64,000 nucleotides of DNA, from NCBI GenBank assembly GCA_017431515.1, contig JAFRKV010000062.1:94578-158577 (forward strand), read 5' to 3'. Position numbers and translations under genes: made by a program. Below, one piece after another: positions 27,275 to 35,200 of the stretch. The notes under the pieces were generated by a model that saw only the letters and a program-made list of their open reading frames with translations, was not told the origin of the DNA and did not search any database. This DNA is from Lachnospiraceae bacterium. GTDB taxonomy: Bacteria > Bacillota > Clostridia > Lachnospirales > Lachnospiraceae. Numbering within the stretch: the first letter of the stretch is position 1; every line of letters begins with the position of its first letter.

Positions 27275-28009
27275 ATGGCAGTCATCGACACCATTGAAAC
27301 CAGTCAGTTCAACCCCCACATCGAGATCCTGGAGGAGGACTTGGAATACGGCCCTGCGCGGATGCTCTATGTGGAGGACATCTGCCAGTCGGCCATGTGG
27401 CTGGATCCGGCCCTGACAGGAGAGCCGGTCTTAAAATACGCCAGAAGGCTCCGGGAGACCGTGTCCAGAGAAATGAAGGAGGCGCCACCGAAAGAGATCC
27501 TCGTCATGGGCGGTGCGGGGCTGGAGGTACCGCGATTCCTTCTGCGGGATCTGCCGGATGCCCATATCACGGTGGTGGAAGTGGATCCTGTGATGGAGCA
27601 GGTCGCGCAGCGCTATTTCGGGATGGAGGATCTCCGCCGCAGCGGGCGGCTGGATCTGACGATCGCCGATGCGTCCCTTTATCTGGAGAAGTTGGTGAAT
27701 CACGGAGGGCGGAACCGGTTTGACTTGATCATCGAAGACGCCTTCTGCGGGATCCACGCGGAGACCGCGCTGCTGACGGATAAGGCCTGCATTGAGACCC
27801 GGCAGCTCCTGACGGACAAGGGCGCATACGTCATCAACCTGGTTTCTGCCATTACAGGCTCGGACAGCTGGCCCCTTCTTATGGAGCGGGATATTCTGCT
27901 CCGGTTTTTTGAAGCGGTGCGTGCTTATCCGGCCACCCCGGATTTAGAGCAGGAAAAGGTGCAGAACATCATTATGGCAGCCAACGGATACGCGGCGCAG
28001 GCAATGTAA
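27275..28009 (+). CDS. Spermidine-synthase-like Rossmann methyltransferase-fold protein
   Basis: The 244-residue product has the spermidine synthase-like pattern: ILVMGGAGLEVPRFLL (glycine-rich motif I), ITVVEVDPVMEQVAQRYF (acidic residue binding the nucleoside ribose), and a DLTIADASLYLE then FDLIIEDAF segment. It could transfer an aminopropyl or methyl group; the usual GGGDGG of true spermidine synthases is altered to GGAGLE, so the substrate is doubtful. The ATG at 27275 is preceded by AGAAGGGATC. It sits between two effector-like genes with short gaps, in the same run of genes, and no polyamine pathway genes are near, so a role in modifying a CIS component or host target is conceivable. 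Confidence 0.7.
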   Translation: MAVIDTIETSQFNPHIEILEEDLEYGPARMLYVEDICQSAMWLDPALTGEPVLKYARRLRETVSREMKEAPPKEILVMGGAGLEVPRFLLRDLPDAHITVVEVDPVMEQVAQRYFGMEDLRRSGRLDLTIADASLYLEKLVNHGGRNRFDLIIEDAFCGIHAETALLTDKACIETRQLLTDKGAYVINLVSAITGSDSWPLLMERDILLRFFEAVRAYPATPDLEQEKVQNIIMAANGYAAQAM

Positions 28010-28036
28010 GGAAACGTTTTTTCGGAAGGGCCGGTT

Positions 28037-29461
28037 ATGGCGCTGAAGCTCAGTGAAGAACAAAAGAAAACCATATTGAAGCCGGGCGGATACTCCGAAG
28101 AGGAGGATCTGTCCTTTCTCGCGCAATCGGAACAGGAACAGGATCCCATGTCCCGTCACGGCGAGGATGTTGAGAAATTGGATCTGCAGGAGGAAACCCC
28201 GAAGCAGGAGGACGAAGGACCGGAGTACGGAGAGCATAAGGAGAGCCGGGAGGTCGGCGACTACCAGACCATCATCGATTTCAATCAGAATGAATCGGAA
28301 TGGGACAAGGACCGGGACCGCAACAACTACATGGATCACGTGACGGCAGCAGTGGATGTGTACCGCGCCGCCATGACCCAGGAGACCTGGCTGCCGGAGC
28401 AGGGACTGAAGTTAGACCGGGCGGAGATCCGGTCTCTGGCGAAAAACCAGGGGGCGACCGTGATCAGTGCCTGCGAGGAATACGAAGCAAATGTGAAGCC
28501 CTGGACGCCGCGGGGGCATCGCAAGATGGCAGCAGTGCAGCTTTTGAAGAAGAGCGTGGAGAAGCAGGGCCGCCTCATGGCAGACGACCTGTCGGAATAC
28601 GTGCTCAGTGATGAAGCGATCCAGAACGGCGCCGTGTCCTATGAGGAAATGGTGATGGCGGTGCAGGAAGGACATATCCGTTCCGTGGTCAGAGAGGAAG
28701 CGGTGCGGCTCGTGGAGGAAGAGAGCACGGATATGAGCGCCGACGATGACGGCCGGCGGAAACGCACCGGCAGGCAGCTGCGGCAGGAACAGCTTTTCTC
28801 CACGGACGAGGAGAACAAGCTGAATACCCAGGAGCGGAAAAACAGAAGCGACAATGTGAAAAAAGATCAGCACCGGTTTTCCAACCTGGCCAGCTGTCTC
28901 GGTAAGGACGGCGCCACGATCCTGCCCTTTAACACAAGGACAGCGACGGCGGAGGACGGTCTGGCTTCCAGAGAAGGGATTTCCGAATTTTCCGAATACA
29001 GCCGGATGATGGGCGAGAACAAGGCAGGCTTTGAACTTAGGATGTCCGACAAGGCGCTGAACCAGATCAACACCATCCGGATGCTGGGACTCATCGCAGG
29101 AGTGGACGATTACAAGAACCTGGCGAAAAATGAAAACCTGCTGTTTAAGTATCATAAACGAGGACGGCGGATCGCCGTGGAATCGGTGGTCTTAAAGGAC
29201 CCGCCCAGCGCCACCGGCGCGTATCACGGCTTTTTATCCAAGCCGGAATTTGAATCTTTTGTGGATGACCTGAAGATCGACCAGGGCATCGGGGAAAACT
29301 TAAAGGACGTCCTGCGGCAGCTGGACGAACGACTGAGCCCGGACATGAAAGCCCGGGACCCGAACGTGAGAAAAAAAATCCATCGGCTCTTTGCGGCGCT
29401 GACGATCTGGCTGAGGAGCGGACGCAACGCGGACAAAATCCCGGACAGGATTTTTAATTAG
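28037..29461 (+). CDS. Uncharacterised 474-residue protein, possible pseudokinase paralog of the 962-residue protein
   Basis: There is no firm family match. The N-terminal third is acidic and helical; a middle segment (SACEEYEANVKPWTPRGHRK) resembles a helical segment in the 46965-49853 protein. In the C-terminal part, LIAGVDDYKNLAKNENLLF followed by RRIAVESVVLKDPPSATG aligns by eye with that protein's catalytic core (GQIDRHFRNF, then SIKAIDNDMAFGG), but D-R-H is replaced by D-D-Y and D-N-D by a KDPPS segment. If the alignment is right, this is an inactive kinase-like protein. GAAGGG lies upstream of the ATG; spacing is fair. It sits between the methyltransferase-like gene and two membrane-protein genes. 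Confidence 0.55.
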   Translation: MALKLSEEQKKTILKPGGYSEEEDLSFLAQSEQEQDPMSRHGEDVEKLDLQEETPKQEDEGPEYGEHKESREVGDYQTIIDFNQNESEWDKDRDRNNYMDHVTAAVDVYRAAMTQETWLPEQGLKLDRAEIRSLAKNQGATVISACEEYEANVKPWTPRGHRKMAAVQLLKKSVEKQGRLMADDLSEYVLSDEAIQNGAVSYEEMVMAVQEGHIRSVVREEAVRLVEEESTDMSADDDGRRKRTGRQLRQEQLFSTDEENKLNTQERKNRSDNVKKDQHRFSNLASCLGKDGATILPFNTRTATAEDGLASREGISEFSEYSRMMGENKAGFELRMSDKALNQINTIRMLGLIAGVDDYKNLAKNENLLFKYHKRGRRIAVESVVLKDPPSATGAYHGFLSKPEFESFVDDLKIDQGIGENLKDVLRQLDERLSPDMKARDPNVRKKIHRLFAALTIWLRSGRNADKIPDRIFN

Positions 29462-29475
29462 GGAGGTATCTTCTC

Positions 29476-29940
29476 ATGAGAGAAAAAAACAAGAACACAG
29501 CGAAGCTGATCCTGATCATCGCGATGGCCGCGATCGCGGCCTTTGTGATCCTGATCATCGTGAAGCTCGCATCCCCCGGCAAGATGGCCGTGGCGGCGGA
29601 CTACGTGGGACAGTGGACGGATCCGGATCAGGCGAATGCATCCCTGGACATCTGGGACACGGACGGGACCAACCTGATCGGCATGAGCAGCTGGCAGATC
29701 GATTCCAACAATGCCGCGTTTATCGATTTTGAAGCCACCACATCCCGGGGCGGGCTGCAGCTGATCAACTGCAAGCGCACGGATATGGAGTATGCGCCGG
29801 ACGGCAATGTGACGGAGACTGTGGTCTATGAAAACGGATCCGGCACCATTAAGATGAACAGCGACGGGACGCTGGTGATGCACGTGGAGGGCGATGCGGA
29901 TCCGGATGCGTTTCAATTTACGCTGGAGGGAGCTTACTGA
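29476..29940 (+). CDS. Membrane-anchored surface protein, paralog of the lipoprotein at 24059
   Basis: The 154-residue protein has one N-terminal transmembrane helix (LILIIAMAAIAAFVILIIV, residues about 11-29) with positive residues before it, so the rest should face outside. The domain (VGQWTDPDQANASLDIWD; ATTSRGGLQLINCKRTDM; ENGSGTIKMNSDG) matches the lipoprotein at 24059-24574 in order and key residues (GGL...C-x-RT-x-M...G-x-G-x-I). The two thus share one extracellular fold with different membrane anchors. GGGAGG precedes the ATG. The next gene, another membrane-anchored protein, follows after 2 bases. Confidence 0.7.
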   Translation: MREKNKNTAKLILIIAMAAIAAFVILIIVKLASPGKMAVAADYVGQWTDPDQANASLDIWDTDGTNLIGMSSWQIDSNNAAFIDFEATTSRGGLQLINCKRTDMEYAPDGNVTETVVYENGSGTIKMNSDGTLVMHVEGDADPDAFQFTLEGAY

Positions 29941-29942
29941 AC

Positions 29943-30746
29943 ATGAAGAAGTTTAAGTGGAACAAATGGGCGGTGATCATTGCCGCCATGGTTTGCGGTT
30001 ATGTGGTTTTCGGCGGCGTGGCCATCGGCGTATACGCCAAGGAAGGACGCCCCGGCGAGAAGGAGGCCGCGGATGCGTCCCTGCAGGCGGAGGCTCCCAC
30101 CGAAGAAGACTATAATATGTCGGATGAAGAATACCGGGAATTCATGAAACTGTACGGCTCCGCTGCGACCACCACGGAGACGGAGACCGAAGAAAAGCGG
30201 ACCGTGTCGACGGAGAAGCAGGATCTGACCGGTTACCAGACCATCATCGAGCAGGCGGATCAGGCACTGAAGGAAGCGGAGAAAGCACAGTCAACGGAGA
30301 ACGAAGCGGACGTGGTGGGGGAGATCGAAGGACAGGAAGCATCTTCGGAACCCGCTGCGGAAGAGGAAAAGCCGGATGCCGCTGCTGAGGAGGAGAAGCC
30401 GGAGGAAGAGGAGGCCGTGGAAGAAGACGGCAAAACCTATTACACCTATAAGGTGACGGGAATCGGCACCTCCCTCACGCTCCACAGCACCAAAACGGAA
30501 AAGAACGACAGCATCGCAGACATCCCGGAGGGGTACCACGGCTACGTGCTGGAAATGGCCAACTCCGGCGATCGGCGGACGCTCATCATCTATAAGGGCC
30601 TGGTGGGCTACGCCAGCAACATGTATTTAACGATCTCGGATATCCCGGCATCGGAGTATCCCAAGGATCTGAAGACGATCACCGCCGCGGACGCCGGCAA
30701 GACCATGCTGAACGGCGAGGCCGCAGGACCCTTGGAAGGGCCATGA
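29943..30746 (+). CDS. Membrane-anchored SH3-like protein, paralog of the 9052 protein
   Basis: The 267-residue product has an N-terminal transmembrane helix (VIIAAMVCGYVVFGGVAIGV), a long E/A/T-rich linker, and a C-terminal beta domain that follows the plan of the minus-strand protein at 9052-9687: a Y-x-Y-x-V start, GYHGYVLE in place of TTGYVITP, then a YLTISDIPASEYPKDLKTI ending parallel to YLDLTEISPEEFPEELKSI. The C-terminal domain should lie outside the membrane. The gene follows the previous one after 2 bases, so the pair is co-translated. The second palindromic repeat begins 9 bases after its stop. Confidence 0.72.
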   Translation: MKKFKWNKWAVIIAAMVCGYVVFGGVAIGVYAKEGRPGEKEAADASLQAEAPTEEDYNMSDEEYREFMKLYGSAATTTETETEEKRTVSTEKQDLTGYQTIIEQADQALKEAEKAQSTENEADVVGEIEGQEASSEPAAEEEKPDAAAEEEKPEEEEAVEEDGKTYYTYKVTGIGTSLTLHSTKTEKNDSIADIPEGYHGYVLEMANSGDRRTLIIYKGLVGYASNMYLTISDIPASEYPKDLKTITAADAGKTMLNGEAAGPLEGP

Positions 30747-30755
30747 TAGATTTAC

Positions 30756-30939
30756 GGGTCAAAAGTCACATGTCACGAAGTGACATTGTGACCTTTGCGT
30801 GGAAAGGCGCCTCGGCGTGCTGGCCTCTACGCTCCGCTCCGGTCCGTGCTGAGCAGACGTCCACTGGACGTCTAGCACCGCCAGAGCGCCTATTCACGCA
30901 AAGTGCACATGCGTATTCTGCGCATGGCACTTTTGACCC
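30756..30939. repeat. Nested palindromic repeat, copy 2 (arms exchanged relative to copy 1)
   Basis: About 184 bp with inverted ends GGGTCAAAAGT and ACTTTTGACCC. From left to right it carries hairpin B (ATGTCAC, GAA, GTGACAT), the centre in the same orientation as copy 1 including hairpin C, and hairpin A (reading ATGCGTA, TTC, TGCGCAT, with one mismatch). The arms are therefore swapped with respect to the centre when compared with 7271-7467. The centre differs from copy 1 at only a few bases. It sits between a membrane-protein gene and the GNAT-like gene at 30975. No protein-coding signal supports translation across it. Confidence 0.85.
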
Positions 30940-30974
30940 TCTATATATATCAATAACCATGAGGAGGTTTTGCT

Positions 30975-31805
30975 ATGGAGTTAACCAGGATCACGAGAGA
31001 AAACATCAAATATTTCCAGACATTCCTTCCGGAGGAACCGGAGGAGCCCACGATGATCCGGCTGGGGATGATCGAGGACGAGACGCCCTGCGCCGCAGTG
31101 GTGGCGCGCATAAAGGAAAAGGATCAGGAGAAGTCCGCGGAGATCACCTGGCTTTTCACCGCGCCGGAATTCAGAGAACTGGGCGCAGCGCACGATCTCA
31201 TCGAGGAACTGAGGGATCTGGTCAGCGGAAGCGGGGTCAAGGAGATCCGCGCCAGTTTTTTTGAAAACAATGACGGGATCGAGGGCTTTTTGAAAGCCGA
31301 AGGCTTCGCCGTGGAGGATCGGGAGTGGATCTGCGCCATCCGGATGAGTGAGCTGGAAAAACTCCCCGGGGTGCAAAGGCTCCGCGCCTTAAAATATCCG
31401 GAACGGGTGGACAGCCTCGGAAAGCTTCTCGTGAAGGAAAAGAATCTCCTGAAGATGTTCCTGTACAACACTACGGGGAGCGGCGACTATCTGGAAAAGA
31501 GCGAGGACAAGCTTTCCGTCGCGGCCTTTGAAGCGGATAAGCCTGTGGGAGTGGTCATCACAAACGTATCCGGAGAAGAGGATCTCTCCATCGATCTGAT
31601 CTACAACACCTCTTCCCCGTCCTATATGGCAGGACTTTTAAACCAATTCGTCTCTGCGGTGGAGGCGGCGAATCGGATGGGAAACCGGATCTATTTTGTA
31701 GCAGCCAACGATAAGATCGAGACCTTTCTCCAGTATCTGACGGGAGACGCGAAGTCGCTGCTGCCGTCCACCCTGCTCCGGAGAGGGATCCTGGCGATCT
31801 CGTAG
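30975..31805 (+). CDS. Tandem GNAT-like protein
   Basis: The 276-residue protein has the two-part plan of the proteins at 23141, 49850 and 50762: an N-terminal GNAT-like half (ITWLFTAPEFRELGAAHDLI, corresponding to motif A with a degraded glycine pattern; then FLKAEGFAVEDREWICAI) and a second half with a matching strand order (KPVGVVITNVSGEEDLSIDL). The acetyl-CoA loop lacks the usual R/Q-x-x-G-x-G/A, so catalysis is doubtful. GAGGAGG precedes the ATG. It stands between the palindromic repeat and the promoter for the 2520-residue protein operon. A helper or antidote role for the neighbouring large protein is possible. Confidence 0.6.
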   Translation: MELTRITRENIKYFQTFLPEEPEEPTMIRLGMIEDETPCAAVVARIKEKDQEKSAEITWLFTAPEFRELGAAHDLIEELRDLVSGSGVKEIRASFFENNDGIEGFLKAEGFAVEDREWICAIRMSELEKLPGVQRLRALKYPERVDSLGKLLVKEKNLLKMFLYNTTGSGDYLEKSEDKLSVAAFEADKPVGVVITNVSGEEDLSIDLIYNTSSPSYMAGLLNQFVSAVEAANRMGNRIYFVAANDKIETFLQYLTGDAKSLLPSTLLRRGILAIS

Positions 31806-31844
31806 GATGACCGGAACATATTTTAAAATTTTTATCGCGATTTT

Positions 31845-31873
31845 TTGCCACCGGGTGATCCGGTTCGTATAAA
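31845..31873 (+). promoter_or_regulatory. Sigma-A-type promoter upstream of the 2520-residue gene operon
   Basis: TTGCCA (31845-31850) and TATAAA (31868-31873) are separated by exactly 17 bases, with an AT-rich stretch just upstream resembling an UP element. Transcription would begin about 31880, just before the AAAGGAGG site of the gene at 31897. The spacer contains CCGG-x-TGAT-CCGG, which could pair into a small stem. Confidence 0.68.
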
Positions 31874-31896
31874 GGTTGTAAAGGAGGATATTCATT

Positions 31897-32238
31897 ATGG
31901 CGGAGATTACCAGACAAAGACAGCAGCAAGTAGAACTGACCATGCAGCAGCAGCCGATCCAGCAGGAGAAGAAGGGCCGTCATGCAGCTATGCCGCAGCC
32001 GGAGATGATGCTCCAGCAGATGCCGGCGGAGATCCTTGCGAAGCTGCAGGCACTGCCGGTGCAGATCCCGAAGAACATGTATGAAGGAGAGGCGTCCGAG
32101 AACTATCAGGAGCTCGTCGCGGACCAGTATCGCACCCTGATGAACAGCACGGTTCTCGTGGACAGAAAGCTGCAGTTCAGAGAGTTCCATGAACAGCAAT
32201 CTGCTGCGCATGGCACTTTTGACCGCAACATCATATAA
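31897..32238 (+). CDS. Small Q/M-rich protein of unknown function
   Basis: The 113-residue product is rich in Q, M, P and E with a hydrophilic N-terminus (TRQRQQQVELTMQQQ) and a helical middle. No family is recognised. It has a strong AAAGGAGG site before the ATG and is the first gene after a good promoter, with the 2520-residue gene starting 13 bases after its stop. This makes it a candidate chaperone or partner for that protein. Its last dozen residues (AAHGTFDRNII) are encoded by a remnant of the palindromic repeat, so the C-terminus was probably created or altered by repeat insertion. Confidence 0.62.
   Translation: MAEITRQRQQQVELTMQQQPIQQEKKGRHAAMPQPEMMLQQMPAEILAKLQALPVQIPKNMYEGEASENYQELVADQYRTLMNSTVLVDRKLQFREFHEQQSAAHGTFDRNII
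32206..32234. repeat. Remnant of the palindromic repeat end
   Basis: GCGCATGGCACTTTTGACC is identical to the right end of copy 2 (30939 side). It is followed by GCAACATCAT. The segment CTTTTGACC-N-CAACATCAT also occurs at 61152-61170 before another gene. Here it lies inside the 3' end of the gene at 31897 and just before the ribosome binding site of the giant gene. Confidence 0.7.
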
Positions 32239-32251
32239 AAGGAGACCAGCC

Positions 32252-35200
32252 ATGTCACAGTTTCCGGAGAATGAACAACAGATCATCAAACTGAACGAGA
32301 GTGTCTATCAGCCGCAGAACGTCATCCAAATGGATGACAATGCGTCTGTGGGGGGCAACAGCTTTCTGGACGACCTGATCCGCAGAGATCAGGAGGAAGA
32401 GCAGAAAGCGCAGGAACGCAAGTCCGCCGGGAAGGCTCCGGGTCGGGAGCAGAAGAAATCCGATGTCCCGGAACAAGAAGGGGATGAGTTTGCCCACTAC
32501 AAGGAGAACATGATCGTCCTCAGTGAGGAGGATAAGAAGAAGGATCTGGAAGAGGCGAAAAAGCGCGAAGCGGAGAGAAAACGCCAGGCAGAGGCAGATC
32601 CGGGTCTCCAGCATTATCGCGACAACATGCTGAAACCCAACAAGCGCTACCGCGGCAAAAACAACCCGGTCAAAAAGGCTGTGGAAGAAGTGCCGGTGAT
32701 CATTCCGCTGCAGGTACCGGCAGAGATCACCCATGACGATATCAACGATACCGTGCAGTCCTTTTTCTATATCAAGCAGTATGCCTACCGGGGACGCAGG
32801 CATGGCAAGATGGCTACCGGCGATTATGATTTTAACGCCAGATGGAGCAGCCTCAGTCTGAACCAGAAGATCAAGCGCACGAGAAAAGCCGAGGCGAAGA
32901 AGGGCTACCGGGATACGGCAAAGACCTTTGCAGCGCAGCGGGCTGAGGAACAGCTGGAACTGCACGGCGTTGATGCACTGCCGGAAATGGATCCCAACGA
33001 GCAGGAGATTAATGCCTTTCTCGGGATTGGGCTGGAACAGTTCCGGTTCAATAACGATCAGGAGTTCACCAGAAATCTGCAGGCAAACTATGCCCTGACG
33101 GATCAGGCGGAGAAGATGGAACGGTTCTTAGAGCGGGTGGTGGAAGGAAAAGCCCAGCTGCCTGCGGAACGCGTCACAGAGATCAATAAGAAGATCACCC
33201 TCCTGAAAGAAGTCAAGGAATGGATGGATGCGCGGCTGGATCTCATTCAGGATCCCTATTATGTGCTGCTTTCCTCCAAGGAGCTGAACGATTCCACAGA
33301 GATGCTGGAAGGCATCCGGTATGCGGAAAAGAATATGCCGGCGAAGCATCGGGAACACAGAGGGCGGATTCATACGGCGAAGCTCTTTCTGGAAAAGGTG
33401 GAGCGTGTGAAAAACTGCGCCTTCAGTCGTACCAGATTCCGTGATCAGCAGACCGGCGCCGAGTACAGAGCAGAATTTGCGGAAGCCTCTGCGGAGCGCT
33501 CGGAAGAGAAATCCAAGGATTATGCCCGCAGGCGTCTGCGCAGGGAAGAGAAGCAGACCAGAGACGGCTGGCAGGCCTCCGCGCGTCAGATCATGTCCGC
33601 CAAGAAGACGGTCACAAATCTGGAAAAGAAAGCACCTGCGACCATGGAGGAATTTGACCAGAAGCGGGCTGACTTTATGAAGATCGATCTGGCGGCGTTT
33701 CATTTTAACGGGATTCCGGAGCTGCTTACGCACCACGCGGAGCATGATGCCCTATTTGCCCAGGCGAGGGAAATGCACCGGATTCTTTCCGATGTGGTGC
33801 TGGATGAGCAGAATATGATCCCGGAGGAGACCATCATTCCGATCCGCGCCCGGCTGGCGCTGTTTGACAGTTTAAGGAAGCGTCAGGCGAAGACCTTTGC
33901 GGAACTGACTTCCAAGGATTCCCAGATGGATCAGCTGACACTGGAGGAATGGATCAAAGTCCATGATCTGGTGCTGGTCATTGATCCGAAAACGGAGGAA
34001 GAACGGATCCTGCGGGAATACAGAACGCATCAGGAGCAGTCGGAGGAACTGATCCGCAAGATGTACGGTCAGCTGAAGCCCGGTCAGGAGCTGGAAGAGT
34101 CGACCGTGGTGCAGGCGAAGGATCACTATCAGAAGAATCAGGTCTTCTGGGAGAGCATGAAGTATGCCAAAGCGGAGCTGGATGCCCAGGATCTGGAGAC
34201 CAAGGCGTATGCGGACAACTTCTTTGACCGCAAGCATATGAATGCCCAGACGCTCCCGAAGAATGTGCTCATTTATCTGCGAGGCAAGAGCAAGGAAGAA
34301 ACCGAAGCGATCCTGGAGAGATATGCAGGGAATCCGGAGCAGGAGATGGGACTCCTGAAAGAGATCGCAGATCACGCTCTGCAGGATTTCAAGCCCGAGG
34401 AATTCCGCCTCAATACCGGCAATCCGGGAATTTTTGCTCAGAATTTTGTCAGCAAGCTCCACCAGTCCGACATGATGGCGGTGGCTTCCGATGCCGTCAA
34501 AAGGATCGAGGAACTGGCACAGGAAAATCCGCAGGTCAAGCTGCCGGAAGGTTATGATGAGGAGTACAAGAAGGAACTGGGCGCCCTGACCGAATTTGCG
34601 AAGGATCATATCGTAACGCGCATGAATGTCCTGACGGGAACGGCGGATGAGACGACGGAGTATCTGGGCACCATGAGCGTACAGGAACTGACGTATCTGA
34701 AGGCTGACCGCAAGGGGATCCGCGCAGATCTTGCAAAGCCTGTGCAGCAGGGGCAGGAGAAGGAAAAAGCTGCTGCGACGGCATTCTTTGAGGCGGCGGA
34801 CAAGCTCATTAAGAACAAGCTGGAGATCGGCGACCTGAAGTATAAAGACAAGCAGAAGGTGGCTTCCACGGATGACGGCGTGGACGCGGTTTATCAGACC
34901 TACCGTCTGGCGTGGGGGATCAAAGGAAAAGCGGATGAATTCAGCCAGGACAAGAGGATCATTTATGACCAGATCCTGCAGATCAGCGAGAACCCGCTTT
35001 TCAGCAGCCGTGAAGAGCTCCAGAGCCTTCGTGACCGCTGTATCGCCGCACTGTCCGACTATGAGCCGGAGGTGGCGGAGTATCTGTATTACGACCTTTC
35101 CACGGCGGCGCTGAAGGATCTTGCCATGCGCAAGCTCAGGGAAAACATGAGCGCGAAGGACATCATGGAAGTGATCCGGCGCCAGAATGCGGCAGGCATC

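Noticed and set aside
30756-30939. Classical insertion sequence or composite transposon ends
   Set aside because: No transposase gene lies between or near the two copies, and no target-site duplication is visible.
30743-31264. A 173-codon + strand frame running through the second palindromic repeat
   Set aside because: It reads across hairpins and into the GNAT-like gene in another frame; the repeat copies do not preserve a reading frame.
32189-32251. Upstream start for the 2520-residue protein
   Set aside because: It would lie inside the preceding gene and the repeat remnant; the ATG at 32252 has AAAAGGAG at proper spacing.
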